Source of the DNA: Sphingobium sp. B2D3C
GTDB taxonomy: Bacteria > Pseudomonadota > Alphaproteobacteria > Sphingomonadales > Sphingomonadaceae
Direction of reading: 5' to 3'
Assembly: GCF_025961835.1 (NCBI RefSeq)
Contig: NZ_JAOQOK010000001.1
Location: forward strand, 2,666,001-2,730,000
DNA: 64,000 bases
Positions 36,547 through 45,630 of the stretch are shown piece after piece. The notes below the pieces were generated by a model. It was not told the origin of the DNA. It was given only the letters and a program-made list of their open reading frames with translations, and did no database searches. The position numbers and the translations under genes were made by a program. Position 1 is the stretch's first letter. Each line of letters opens with the position of its first letter.

Positions 36547-36730
36547 GGAGCGGGCGAACCGCCGTCGGATCAATCCTCGCGGCAGCCTTCCCGATCTGCG
36601 CCAGAGCTGCGGCTCGCTTGCGCTCACTCCAAGGGCACAGCAGCGCATCGCCGATCAGGAGCAGGCGTTCGTCGGGGCGGGGGACGCTCATGGCGACCGC
36701 GACCAGCGTCTGCTCGCGCAGGCCGGCAGC
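36482..36730 (-). pseudogene. Possible remnant of a transcriptional regulator C terminus
   Basis: A leftward frame closed upstream by a TAA reads LREQTLVAVAMSVPRPDERL, then LLIGDALLCPW, then ERKRAAALAQIGKAAARI. The pattern weakly resembles the final strands and helix of IclR-type effector domains, but no DNA-binding part exists and the frame runs into kdpE. It may be a degraded fragment of a regulator once attached to the esterase cluster, or chance. There is no clear ribosome site before its only ATG (36691). Confidence 0.2.
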
Positions 36731-36745
36731 TTACGAGATCGCGGC

Positions 36746-36766
36746 GGTATCACGCGTTGTGATACC
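36746..36766. repeat. Perfect 8-base inverted repeat
   Basis: GGTATCAC and GTGATACC flank a 5-base centre (GCGTT) in the 262-base convergent region between kdpE and the tannase gene. No T-run follows on either strand, so it does not look like an intrinsic terminator. The form suits a dimeric regulator site, but no intact gene starts nearby. Confidence 0.55.
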
Positions 36767-36808
36767 ATCCACCCTTGGCCCGCCCCGCGCCGGTCAGGAG
36801 AGAGCGGA

Positions 36809-38503
36809 TCAACGCCCCGTCAGCGGGCGCGCCCTGGCGTGGGAGCCGGGCCAGTCGAAGCCGTCTTGCGGCTCCGTCTTGGGCGTGACGGGCTCGAAGG
36901 AGGTCGCGGCATTCACGTCGCCGCCCCGGTAGTGGGTGAGCATGGGATAGGCATAAAGCGGCCGATGGCGCACCACGCCCGTGTCGAGGCGGGCGCTGGC
37001 CACCACGGCATCCGGCGCCTTGCCTTCTTCCACCCAGAGCACCACTGCGCCCAGGAAATCCTGATCATAGGGGATATAGCCGCCCGCGCAGTGATAACCG
37101 CCCGGCACGAGGAACATGCGGGCAAAGGCGCGGGCCGCGTCCAGCCCGCCGGCATGGTCGCGCACGGCCTGATAATAGTCCAGCATGCCAAAAGCGCCGG
37201 CGGCATTGTCCGCCACGCCCTGCCACATCAGCAGCTTGCCGCCGGCGTCGCGGAAGGCTGAGAGGTCCGGGTTGCCGGCATCGTAGAGTTCGCCCCCCTT
37301 GAGCAGCCGCTGCAGGCTTTCACGCGAGAAGGTCCAGTCGCGCCAGGTGAAGTCGGCCGGGAGTTCGCCTTGCAGCAGCAGATATTGCAGGAAGGATTGT
37401 GCCGCGAACTTGCCCGTCTGCGTCGGCGCACCGCGGCCAACCCAGCCCAGTTCGGCGCCATAAGGCGCGCCACCGGGGAAGAGGGACTGGCCATCGGCAT
37501 CGGTCGGGCCGCGATAATAAGCGCGGGCCGCTACGACCTGATCGGCATTGAGGCAGTTAGCCTGCCCCGCCGCGCCCGGACGGCAGGCGAGCTTTGCCGG
37601 GTCGTATCGGCAGCGGCGCGGATCGTCGATCTGGCCATCGGTGATGCCATCCAGCCCGTCGCAGGCCTTGATGACGGCGGCGTGCAGCAGTTCGACGGCC
37701 TGCGGCGTGAAAATCTCGCGCCCATCGGGATAAAGCCCCTGCTGCGCTTCCCACAGGAAGAGCTGCATCGCCGCCGGCATGGCGACCGACGAGCCGGCCA
37801 CGACGCCATCGAAATCGTTCGGATAGCGCTGGACCTCCATCAAGGCTTCCCGCCCGCCGCCCGAGCAGCCGACGAAATAGCTGTAAGCCGGGGGCGCGCC
37901 GTAAAATTGCGCAACGATCGCCTTGGAAGCGACGGCGACGGCATGAGCGGCCTTGTGCGCGAACTGTTCCCGCAATTCCGGCGCGCCGACCGCCCATGTG
38001 CCATCGCCGATGCCGGCACTGTGATGGCCGCCATTGTTGAAGGCGACGGCAAAGCTGCCATCGGCGATATGGGCGTTGCTGCAGAGCGGCGTCACCTCGC
38101 GGCCGATGACTCCGCACATGCCCCCGCAGCCCCCTTGCAGGAACCGCCCCGCATAGCCGGCCATCGGCAGTCGGAGCTCAAACTCGGTCTGCGGCGCCGT
38201 ATAGGCCTTGACGAGGCAGACGCCCGGTGTCGCCGCGCTGGCCCCTTCTACCGTGGCCGAGCGCACGCGATAGACAATGTCCTCCGCTTGCTGGGAGACC
38301 GGCTTGACGAGGTCGCCGCAGGGCATTTGCGGCGCGCTGGCCGGGCGAGCCGGGAGCGTGAACGGCGTGGCCTCGCTCTTCGGCGCGGCCATAGCGTGCG
38401 GCGCGGCGACAAGGGCCACCAGCATGAGCAGGAGGACAGCAAGCACGGTCTGCGTGGCAGGACGAGCGGACGTCACAGCCCGGATGGGGAAGGCCTCAGG
38501 CAT
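36809..38503 (-). CDS. Secreted tannase/feruloyl esterase-family hydrolase
   Basis: A 564-residue alpha/beta hydrolase of the tannase and feruloyl esterase family. After a signal peptide (hydrophobic stretch VLAVLLLMLVALVAAPHAMA) the mature part has the nucleophile S214 in the family CS-x-GGR motif (GCSGGGREAL), a downstream aspartate region, and the catalytic histidine in VPGGYHCAGG followed by a cysteine, consistent with the family disulfide that joins Ser and His loops. Such enzymes cleave galloyl, feruloyl or similar aromatic esters in the periplasm. The ATG at 38503 overlaps the stop of the carboxylesterase gene by 8 bases; a TTG at 38512 is less likely. It is third in the TonB receptor-carboxylesterase-tannase series. 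Confidence 0.88.
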   Translation of the reverse strand: MPEAFPIRAVTSARPATQTVLAVLLLMLVALVAAPHAMAAPKSEATPFTLPARPASAPQMPCGDLVKPVSQQAEDIVYRVRSATVEGASAATPGVCLVKAYTAPQTEFELRLPMAGYAGRFLQGGCGGMCGVIGREVTPLCSNAHIADGSFAVAFNNGGHHSAGIGDGTWAVGAPELREQFAHKAAHAVAVASKAIVAQFYGAPPAYSYFVGCSGGGREALMEVQRYPNDFDGVVAGSSVAMPAAMQLFLWEAQQGLYPDGREIFTPQAVELLHAAVIKACDGLDGITDGQIDDPRRCRYDPAKLACRPGAAGQANCLNADQVVAARAYYRGPTDADGQSLFPGGAPYGAELGWVGRGAPTQTGKFAAQSFLQYLLLQGELPADFTWRDWTFSRESLQRLLKGGELYDAGNPDLSAFRDAGGKLLMWQGVADNAAGAFGMLDYYQAVRDHAGGLDAARAFARMFLVPGGYHCAGGYIPYDQDFLGAVVLWVEEGKAPDAVVASARLDTGVVRHRPLYAYPMLTHYRGGDVNAATSFEPVTPKTEPQDGFDWPGSHARARPLTGR

Positions 38504-40097
38504 AGCGGGCAATCAGCCCCTGCTCGGCACCGAGCGGATCGGCGCTGGCGGCATACTCAGTGTCGAACACCATCGTCATCCGCTGGTCCTGTCCATAAGC
38601 CGGCCAGAGCGGCAGGCAATCGCCATTCGGATCGCCGGTCCGCGCGAAATTGGCCCAATAGCGGCTCATGCCGTCGGCCAGATGCTGGGCATTGGCCATG
38701 CGCTCACCGACGCTGCCATAGCTTTCCGTTACCATATCGAACACCATCGGCACCTCGATGCCGTGCGGGCTGCGCATCCGCCCGCCCTGCGCCGGGGACT
38801 GCCAGTTGACGAGATAGGCATAGGCCGGCTTCGTCGCGCCCGCCGCGCGGGTTTCCGCGACGATGCGGGCATTGCGGCCCATGCCGGCCTCGGTCGTGAT
38901 GGCGAAGAAGATGTCGCTCGCCGTGGCCTTGGGGTGCAGCTTGCGGAACCCTTCGATCAGCGGCGCAGGCGATGCCACGCGGCCTTCCAGCGCCGCCGGC
39001 AGACTTGTCCAGTCGAGATCGAAGGCGCCGGGCGGCGGAAACAGCACGGTCGTCTCCGCACTGGTATGGCCGACCATCACCGGAATGTCGGGCGAGACCG
39101 CCGGAAGATCGGGCGCAAACGGTGTCCGCGCCACGACGGTGCCATCAGCGACCAGCCCCGGCCCGCGCACGGGATTGCCGCCGGTGATCTCCTGCAGGCC
39201 GGCCAGCAGGCGCTCGATGGGGATGGCGCGTAATGCCTCCACGTCCCCGGCCCGCACGCCCACGGCCTTGCACAGGGAGGCAGTGATGCGCTCCGCCTCG
39301 TCGCGCGCGACAGTGGTAGTGCCAAAGCCGCTCTGCAGGATCGCGCGATGGAACAGCCCCTTGGCCGCCGGCATCGCCATCAGCCCCGCAACCTTCAGGC
39401 CGCCGCCGGAGTGGCCGAAAATCGTCACATTCTGCGGATCGCCACCGAACGCGGCGATATTGTCGCGCACCCACTGCAGGGCGGCGACCATATCGAGCTG
39501 CCCCGGATTGGCGGCGACGCTGCGATCGCGGGTGAGATCGTCGAAATAGAGATAGCCGAACAGGTTGAGCCGGTGATTGACGGCGACGACGACGACATCC
39601 TGCCGCGCCGCCAGATTGCGCCCGTCGGTGACCGGCGTCGCGCCCGAGCCCACCGCCAGGCCGCCACCGTGCAGCCACATCATCACCGGGCGCTTCTTCC
39701 CGTCGGCAAGGCCCGGGGTCCAGACATTGAGCGCGAGGCAATCCTCGCCCGAGGCCTTCGGCTCGCGCCATGAGGAGAAGCCCGGCCCGTCCGGCCCATC
39801 GGGCAGTTGCGGGCTGCGCAGGCCATAGTCGACCGCATCGCGCACGCCGCTCCACGCCGCAGGCGGCTGCGGGGCGGCAAATCGGTTCCGGCCCGCCGTC
39901 GAGGCGCCATAGGGAATGCCGCGGAAGACATTGACGCCATATTCGCACCGACCGCGCACTTGCCCATGCGTGGTCGTTGCGATCGGCGCTGCTGCGGCCA
40001 GTGCGGGACGGGCAAGCAGTCCGCCCAGCCCCGCCGCACAGCTTATCGAAAAAGCCCGGCGGCTGATGCCTTTGGCCGGAAAAGCACCCTCGCGCAT
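38496..40097 (-). CDS. Tat-exported type B carboxylesterase
   Basis: A 533-residue alpha/beta hydrolase. The N terminus has a twin-arginine signal (SRRAFSISCAAGLGGLLARP) with cleavage near ALAAA. Family features are GQVRGRCEYGVNVFRGIPYG, EDCLALNVWTP, the oxyanion-hole HGGGLAVGSG, the nucleophile S230 in FGHSGGGLKV and the catalytic histidine in SPHGIEVPMVFD. Type B carboxylesterases hydrolyse many esters; next to a tannase the substrate may be a plant-derived aromatic ester. GGAGAGGG lies 5 bases upstream of the ATG. It is separated from the TonB receptor by a 59-base gap holding a stem-loop with a T-run. Confidence 0.9.
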   Translation of the reverse strand: MREGAFPAKGISRRAFSISCAAGLGGLLARPALAAAAPIATTTHGQVRGRCEYGVNVFRGIPYGASTAGRNRFAAPQPPAAWSGVRDAVDYGLRSPQLPDGPDGPGFSSWREPKASGEDCLALNVWTPGLADGKKRPVMMWLHGGGLAVGSGATPVTDGRNLAARQDVVVVAVNHRLNLFGYLYFDDLTRDRSVAANPGQLDMVAALQWVRDNIAAFGGDPQNVTIFGHSGGGLKVAGLMAMPAAKGLFHRAILQSGFGTTTVARDEAERITASLCKAVGVRAGDVEALRAIPIERLLAGLQEITGGNPVRGPGLVADGTVVARTPFAPDLPAVSPDIPVMVGHTSAETTVLFPPPGAFDLDWTSLPAALEGRVASPAPLIEGFRKLHPKATASDIFFAITTEAGMGRNARIVAETRAAGATKPAYAYLVNWQSPAQGGRMRSPHGIEVPMVFDMVTESYGSVGERMANAQHLADGMSRYWANFARTGDPNGDCLPLWPAYGQDQRMTMVFDTEYAASADPLGAEQGLIARYA

Positions 40098-40111
40098 TGC
40101 GCCCTCTCCAT

Positions 40112-40146
40112 AAAAAGCGAAAGCCCCGGCCGAGGTCGGAGCTTTC
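40112..40146 (-). terminator. Stem-loop with T-run between TonB receptor and carboxylesterase
   Basis: Read leftward, GAAAGC at 40146-40141 pairs with GCTTTC at 40124-40119, with further GC pairing inside, and TTTTT follows at 40116-40112. It is an intrinsic terminator or attenuator within the apparent operon, so the two esterase genes may be made at a lower level than the receptor. Confidence 0.6.
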
Positions 40147-40156
40147 AGGATTTTGA

Positions 40157-43006
40157 TCAGAAGACGACCCGTGCGCCCATGCGATAACGACGCCCGACAT
40201 TGTCATAGTAGACGGCGTTGTTGTTGCCGTTCCAGTAGGGCGGCGGCATCACGTCGAACAGGTTGTAGACGTTGGCGAACAGCTCAACCTTCTTGCTGCC
40301 TTCGCTCATCAGGTCGAACGTCACGCCGACGTTCGTGTAGAAGCGCGACGGCACGCGGTTGGTGTTGATGCTGTTGGGCAGCGTGATGCTGTAACCGGCA
40401 TCTTCCGGGCCGATCAGCGTCGCATCATATTTACCGCTCGAGAGATAGCGGCCCTGCAGGTTCACACCCAGGCGACCCATATCGAGGCTCACCATGCCAT
40501 CAAGGATCCAGGACGGGATACCGGACGCGCTGTTGTCCCCGGCGCGATCGATGCCCGGCAGGGCGCTGTTGGTGAAGTCGATCGTGTGGGTGGCGAGCAG
40601 CCGGAAATCGACCGAACGCTCACCGCCGAACGGCAGGTTGTACCCAGCCTCGAAGTCGACGCCGCGCAGCTGCTGACGATTGAGGTTCAGGAAGAGAACC
40701 GAAATCGTGTCCACGAAGTTGTTGGCGTCGCGCTGGACCAGCGAGCAGACATCGGCGGCACCCGTCGTGTTACAGGTGTTGAGGATGACCTGCGCCGACA
40801 GCGTGGCAATCGCGTCGTTGATGCGGATGTTATAGTAGTCGGCAGAGAAGCGCAGGCCCTCGAGTGCGCCCTGCGGCTGCAGGGTAAAGCCAGCGGTGAA
40901 CGTGTTGGCCGTTTCCGGACGCAGCCGGACATTGCCGCCGGTGAGCACGTTCATGAACTTCTCGGCGCCCTTGACCGTATCATAGAACACGCCGACCCCG
41001 CTGACGGGCGTCGTGAACAGCTCGGACGTGTTGGGCGCACGGAAGTCGCGCGAGTAGGTCGTCCGCAGCATCGCCCAGTTGACGGGCTTGTAGGTCGCGC
41101 CGACCTTCCACGTGGTGGCGTTGAACGTGTTGCTGCCCGCGGCGCCTTCATTCTTGTAATGAGCCTGGCGGATGGCACCGTTCAGGTCGAGCGAACCGAC
41201 AGCGCTCTCGCGCAGCAGGGGCACGCCCAGCTCGACATAGCCTTCGACAACGCTGGTGTTACCGGCCGACGGCGTCTGGTTGAACACATAGAAGCCGTTG
41301 GCGGCCGAAATCGGATCGACCCTGATGTCGAGCGTGTTGCGACGCCCTTCCACACCGACCGCGAAGGCGACCGGGCCGGCCCAGGTCTCAAAAGGCGTGC
41401 CGTTGATGTTCACAGCGCCAGCAAGCTGGGTGTACTTGTTGTCCTGCCAGGTGGTGCCGAAGGCGTAGTTCTTCGCGGCCTGCGAATATTGGCCCTGACC
41501 CAGGATATTGAGCGCGACGCATGACGGATCGTTATTGTTCGGGTTGCTGTCCGCATTGATCCGGCAGATCGGGCCATTGGGGCCGGCCACCGCGTCGACG
41601 GCATTGGCGTAGCGCGCATTGATGCGATTGTTGATGGTGTTCTGCTTGTAAGCCGTCTCACCATATTGCGCATGAGCATCCCATGACCAGCCGCCGCCCA
41701 GATCGCCCTGTGCGCCGCCGACGATGCGATAGGTGTCACGGATCGACGTGCTGTCCATGCGGCCGAAGTCGACGCCGAGCTTACCAACGCTGATCGCGGC
41801 GATGCCGTTGTTCTGCATCGTGGTGCGGATGGAGGCGGGCAGGAAGGGATTGTCGACGGCAATGTTGGACGCCGCGCGAATTTCCGGGCCCCGCGTGAAG
41901 CCATCGACATGGCCGTAGCTGCCTTCGAGGAAGGCGGTGAAGGCTGGCGAGAACTCATATTCCAGATGCGCGAAGGTGTTGTAGCGCGTCACCGGGATGG
42001 AGAGGAGCGGATCGTCGAAGAAGGCGTTGAGGCCTTCGCCCGAGCCGCCCTGCTGGAAGAGACCGCTGGCGTTCTGGCCGTAGACGAACTGCGTGGGCGA
42101 GCCATTGGGGCCGAACTGAATGCCGTCCAGCACGCCGCCGCGCGCCGGCGTGGACGTGCCTGCGCCGTTGATGGTCGCGGTGATAAGGCCGCCCGGGGTC
42201 AGTGTCGCGGTGCGCATGCCGGTGATGATGTTGTGAGCGGGACGACCGCCGAGGCCCGGCACGTTGGTCAGGTCGCCCACTTCATTGCCGCAGAAATCGC
42301 GGGTGTAGCAGCCACCGGTGCCTTCGTCCTTGTTATACTCGGCGCCGAAGATGAAGCGACCGCGATCATCGGCGAAGCGCTTGCCCGCGCCGATCTGCCA
42401 GAAATACTGGTCGCCATCGCCGCGATCGGTCACGCCGTAGCCGGCCGTCGCCTTGAGCCCATCGAGACGCGTGTCGAGACGCAGGTTGATCACGCCCGAG
42501 ACAGCGTCCGAACCATAAGCAGCCGACGCGCCGCCGGTGACGATTTCCGTGCTGCGGATCAGCAGGGTCGGCATCATGTTGAGGTCGATGCTGCCGGTCG
42601 AGGTGCTGGGCGTGAAGCGCCGGCCATCGAGCAGCACCAGCGTGCGCGAAGCACCGAGACCGCGCAGATCCGAGATGCGGGCGCCGGCATTGGCCGGGAA
42701 GATGTTCTGCGTGTTCGGCGTGCTGGACGGCCGGAAGGACGGCAGCTGGGCCAGCGCCTCACCGACGGTGGGCGACGCGATCTTTGCGATCCGGTCCGCA
42801 TCCATCACCGTGACCGGCGTCGGCGCGGTAAAGCCGGTGGCGCTTAGGCGCGTGCCGGTAACCACGATGCTTTCGGCGTCGGCCTCATCGGCCTGGGGCG
42901 CGTCCTGCGCCATCGCCGGCACGCTTGCCGCCACCGCACAGATTGCTGCCGTGATCAGCAGAGAATCGCGCAATCCGCGCGTTTTGGCTGAGACTCGCTC
43001 GTTCAT
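40157..43006 (-). CDS. TonB-dependent outer-membrane receptor
   Basis: A 949-residue receptor: signal peptide (LLITAAICAVAASVPAMAQ), an N-terminal segment with SIVVTGTRLS, a plug domain (ISDLRGLGASRTLVLLDGRR, then IVTGGASAAYGSDAVSGVIN) and a 22-strand barrel ending in YRMGARVVF with the terminal aromatic residue. It imports a ligand with energy from TonB-ExbBD. The ATG at 43006 is chosen because AGAGGGG lies 6 bases upstream; the 24 codons before it in frame are not signal-like. The esterase genes downstream suggest that the ligand is an aromatic ester or glycoside, but siderophore or other substrates cannot be ruled out. A strong promoter with an adjacent palindrome precedes it. Confidence 0.93.
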   Translation of the reverse strand: MNERVSAKTRGLRDSLLITAAICAVAASVPAMAQDAPQADEADAESIVVTGTRLSATGFTAPTPVTVMDADRIAKIASPTVGEALAQLPSFRPSSTPNTQNIFPANAGARISDLRGLGASRTLVLLDGRRFTPSTSTGSIDLNMMPTLLIRSTEIVTGGASAAYGSDAVSGVINLRLDTRLDGLKATAGYGVTDRGDGDQYFWQIGAGKRFADDRGRFIFGAEYNKDEGTGGCYTRDFCGNEVGDLTNVPGLGGRPAHNIITGMRTATLTPGGLITATINGAGTSTPARGGVLDGIQFGPNGSPTQFVYGQNASGLFQQGGSGEGLNAFFDDPLLSIPVTRYNTFAHLEYEFSPAFTAFLEGSYGHVDGFTRGPEIRAASNIAVDNPFLPASIRTTMQNNGIAAISVGKLGVDFGRMDSTSIRDTYRIVGGAQGDLGGGWSWDAHAQYGETAYKQNTINNRINARYANAVDAVAGPNGPICRINADSNPNNNDPSCVALNILGQGQYSQAAKNYAFGTTWQDNKYTQLAGAVNINGTPFETWAGPVAFAVGVEGRRNTLDIRVDPISAANGFYVFNQTPSAGNTSVVEGYVELGVPLLRESAVGSLDLNGAIRQAHYKNEGAAGSNTFNATTWKVGATYKPVNWAMLRTTYSRDFRAPNTSELFTTPVSGVGVFYDTVKGAEKFMNVLTGGNVRLRPETANTFTAGFTLQPQGALEGLRFSADYYNIRINDAIATLSAQVILNTCNTTGAADVCSLVQRDANNFVDTISVLFLNLNRQQLRGVDFEAGYNLPFGGERSVDFRLLATHTIDFTNSALPGIDRAGDNSASGIPSWILDGMVSLDMGRLGVNLQGRYLSSGKYDATLIGPEDAGYSITLPNSINTNRVPSRFYTNVGVTFDLMSEGSKKVELFANVYNLFDVMPPPYWNGNNNAVYYDNVGRRYRMGARVVF

Positions 43007-43076
43007 AACATCCCCTCTTTCGGACAATTGCGCCCGCCGCCCTGGCGAGCATGCTCGATTCAATCGATTGCAGACC

Positions 43077-43106
43077 ATTATCTGTCAAATGTTGTTGAGA
43101 TGTCAA
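43077..43106 (-). promoter_or_regulatory. Sigma-70-type promoter of the TonB receptor gene
   Basis: Read leftward, TTGACA (43106-43101) and GATAAT (43082-43077) are separated by 18 bases, in an A+T-rich island of an otherwise G+C-rich region. The distance to the ATG is about 70 bases. The -35 is a perfect consensus match, suggesting a strong promoter that needs repression. The whole 364-base gap 43007-43370 contains this promoter, the palindrome beside it and the guaA terminator; nothing else was seen. Confidence 0.65.
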
Positions 43107-43113
43107 TATATGA

Positions 43114-43129
43114 TGTAGAAACTTCAACA
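43114..43129. promoter_or_regulatory. Palindromic operator-like site upstream of the TonB receptor promoter
   Basis: TGTAGAAACTTCAACA pairs at 6 of 8 symmetric positions (TGT-x-GAA / TTC-x-ACA) and ends 8 bases upstream of the -35 element. A wider repeat, TTGTTGA at 43092-43098 and TCAACAA at 43124-43130, spans the -35. The position suits an activator or a repressor of the LacI/GntR/MarR type; the regulator is not in the window. Confidence 0.45.
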
Positions 43130-43300
43130 AATAGCCCGCACGCTAGCGGCAGATTTTCGTGCTTTCCGTTGAAATCACGCCAATTTTCCGAGCCGGAATT
43201 TTCGGGCAGCGGCCATTATTTGTCGGCGTAATTGGAGGCGGGACGGCATCAAGCTGTCACGATCACCGCCGAGCGGCCGGGATCGCCAATTCGCGCGTAG

Positions 43301-43333
43301 ATAAAAGCCAACCCGGAGCTCGCGGCCTCCGGG
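43301..43333 (-). terminator. Intrinsic terminator of guaA
   Basis: Read leftward, CCCGGAG and CTCCGGG form a 7-base stem around an 8-base loop (43333-43312), followed by TTGGCTTTTAT. It lies 38 bases after the guaA stop codon. Confidence 0.7.
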
Positions 43334-43370
43334 AAATGTGCAGGATACCCGTCCGTAATTTACGCCGATC

Positions 43371-44951
43371 TCATTCCCACTCGATCGTGCCCGGCGGCTT
43401 GCTGGTATAGTCGTACACCACCCGGTTGATACCCTGCACCTCGTTGATGATCCGCGTCGCCACGCGGCTGAGGAAGGCGGCGTCGAAGGGGTAGATGTCG
43501 GCCGTCATGCCGTCAGTGGAGGTCACCGCGCGCAGGGCGAGGACATTGTCGTAGGTCCGCCCGTCACCCATCACGCCGACGCTGCGCACTGGCAGCAGTA
43601 CTGCGAAAGCCTGCCAGATCGCGTCATAAAGCCCGGCGTTGCGGATTTCCTCGAGGTAGATGGCATCCGCCTTGCGCAGCACGTCGCAGCGCTCCTTGGT
43701 CACCTCGCCGGGGATGCGGATCGCGAGACCCGGCCCTGGGAAGGGATGGCGGCCGACGAAGATGTCCGGCAGACCAAGCTCGCGGCCCAGATCGCGCACC
43801 TCATCCTTGAAGAGTTCGCGCAGCGGCTCGACCAGCTTCATGTTCATGCGCTCAGGCAGGCCGCCGACATTGTGGTGGCTCTTGATCGTCACGCTCGGCC
43901 CGCCGGTGAACGAGACGCTCTCGATCACATCCGGATAGAGCGTGCCCTGCGCCAGGAAATCCGCGCCGCCGATCTTGCGGGCTTCCTCCTCGAACAGGTC
44001 GATGAAGGCCTTGCCGATGAACTTGCGCTTGGCCTCCGGGTCGGTGACGCCGGCGAGGCCGCCGAGGAAGGTCTCGCTCGCATCCACATGGACCAGCGGG
44101 ATGTTGTAATGCCCCCGGAACAGGCTGACGACCTGCTCGGCCTCCGCATGGCGCATCAGACCATGATCGACGAATACGCAGGTGAGCTGCTCGCCGATCG
44201 CCTCATGGATCAGCACCGCGGCGACCGCCGAATCCACGCCGCCGGACAGGCCGCAGATCACCCGGCCCGAACCGACCTGCTCCCGGATTTCCTTGATCTT
44301 TGTCGCGCGGAATTCCGCCATCGTCCAGTCGCCGGCACAGCCGCAGACATGGCGCACGAAATTGGCGATCAGCTTGCCGCCGTCGGGCGTATGCACCACC
44401 TCGGGGTGGAACTGGGTGCCATAATAGCGCTTCTCGTCATTGGCGATGAGCGCGAAGGGCGCGCCGTCCGATGTCGCCACGATGCGGAAACCGGGCGCGA
44501 ACTTCGTCACCTTGTCGCCATGGCTCATCCACACCTGATGGCGATCGCCCGTCTCCCACAGTCCGTCGAACAGCACGCAGGGCTCGGTGACGGTAAGGAA
44601 GGCGCGGCCGAACTCGCCGCCCTCGCCCGTCTCATGGCCGGGCCGCACTTCACCACCGAGCTGATGGCTCATCACCTGCTGGCCATAGCAGATGCCGAGG
44701 ATCGGCAGGCCGCTCTCGAACAGCTCCTGTGGCGCGCGCGGGCTCCCCTCGTCGCACACACTGGCGGGCGAACCGGAGAGAATGATGCCGCGCGGCTTCA
44801 TCCGCTGGAAGGCGGCCAGCGCCTGCGTAAACGGGGCGATCTCGGAATAGACCCCGGCTTCGCGCACACGACGCGCAATGAGCTGCGTCACCTGGCTACC
44901 GAAGTCGACGATGAGGATGGAATCGGGGTGAGCTGAGGAATGTGCTGACAT
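43371..44951 (-). CDS. guaA: GMP synthase (glutamine-hydrolysing)
   Basis: A 526-residue enzyme that converts XMP, ATP and glutamine to GMP. The N-terminal class I glutamine amidotransferase domain has the catalytic C88 in GICYGQQ and the histidine/glutamate in TQFHPEV. The ATP-pyrophosphatase domain has the P-loop [11 protein letters not shown], and the C-terminal dimerisation domain ends in KPPGTIEWE as in nearly all bacterial GuaA. The start at 44951 begins [21 protein letters not shown] longer open frame upstream has no family similarity. The gene is monocistronic with its own terminator. Confidence 0.97.
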   Translation of the reverse strand: MSAHSSAHPDSILIVDFGSQVTQLIARRVREAGVYSEIAPFTQALAAFQRMKPRGIILSGSPASVCDEGSPRAPQELFESGLPILGICYGQQVMSHQLGGEVRPGHETGEGGEFGRAFLTVTEPCVLFDGLWETGDRHQVWMSHGDKVTKFAPGFRIVATSDGAPFALIANDEKRYYGTQFHPEVVHTPDGGKLIANFVRHVCGCAGDWTMAEFRATKIKEIREQVGSGRVICGLSGGVDSAVAAVLIHEAIGEQLTCVFVDHGLMRHAEAEQVVSLFRGHYNIPLVHVDASETFLGGLAGVTDPEAKRKFIGKAFIDLFEEEARKIGGADFLAQGTLYPDVIESVSFTGGPSVTIKSHHNVGGLPERMNMKLVEPLRELFKDEVRDLGRELGLPDIFVGRHPFPGPGLAIRIPGEVTKERCDVLRKADAIYLEEIRNAGLYDAIWQAFAVLLPVRSVGVMGDGRTYDNVLALRAVTSTDGMTADIYPFDAAFLSRVATRIINEVQGINRVVYDYTSKPPGTIEWE

Positions 44952-45004
44952 GGGCAGCGGATAAGACGGGCGGGCTGGCCTGTCCAGCCTGTCCGCATGG
45001 CCCG

Positions 45005-45580
45005 TTAGCCGAAGGTGACGCCGTCCACCCGGCCATCGTCCCAGATGCAGCGGAAACTGCGCAGGCGGCCTTCGCCGGCCCTGAAGTTCGAACGCATGCT
45101 CAGCGTGCCGGTCACATCCCAGCCGGAACCGAAGGGCCGCGCGCCCGTGATGTCCCGCACCTCGGCATAATTGCCATCGCGCGAGGCCTGATCGCGCGCC
45201 GCGATGGCGCAAGCGTCGACCGCCGCGTCTTCATCGTCCAGCGCCTGACCCGCGGGGCGCCCATCATAGCCGTCGTCATAGCGGTCATTGCGATAGTCGC
45301 CGGCGCGGTCATCATAGCGCGGATCATAACCGCGATCGCCCGGTCGGCGCGTGGGATAACGGTCCGCGTCGCGCTGCTTGGCAGCCGCCGTCGCGATCGC
45401 CGCGATCAGCCCGACACCGATGATCGCGCCAATGACGGCGCCACTATTGTCATGACCGCGATGATGGCGCGGATACCGATCCCAGCGGCCATCATAGCCG
45501 CGCGCAGAGGCGGGCGTCGCAGAGCCCATGACCATCGCCCCGGCCGCAGCGGCCAAGGCAAGTTTCGAGTGAACGTTCAT
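45005..45580 (-). CDS. Hypothetical secreted Gly/Asp/Arg-rich protein
   Basis: A 191-residue protein with a signal peptide ([21 protein letters not shown]). The mature part has a [12 protein letters not shown] stretch, a hydrophobic glycine-rich segment ([20 protein letters not shown], glycine-zipper-like), a low-complexity tract rich in Arg, Asp and Tyr (about residues 75-115) and a C-terminal segment of about 75 residues with two cysteines ([26 protein letters not shown]). I recognise the general type from sphingomonad genomes but no function is known. The start at 45580 was chosen for the signal peptide and a GGAAG ribosome site. It stands alone between guaA and a prolyl oligopeptidase gene. 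Confidence 0.75.
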   Translation of the reverse strand: MNVHSKLALAAAAGAMVMGSATPASARGYDGRWDRYPRHHRGHDNSGAVIGAIIGVGLIAAIATAAAKQRDADRYPTRRPGDRGYDPRYDDRAGDYRNDRYDDGYDGRPAGQALDDEDAAVDACAIAARDQASRDGNYAEVRDITGARPFGSGWDVTGTLSMRSNFRAGEGRLRSFRCIWDDGRVDGVTFG

Positions 45581-45630
45581 CGGCAGATCGCTTCCTGGCA
45601 ACACCGGCAACAGCATCGCCGGCCAGAGCG

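Noticed and set aside
43083..43106. Two TGTCAA hexamers 18 bases apart as a second Pho box
   Set aside because: PhoB repeats need an 11-base period; here they are explained by the -35 region on the minus strand.
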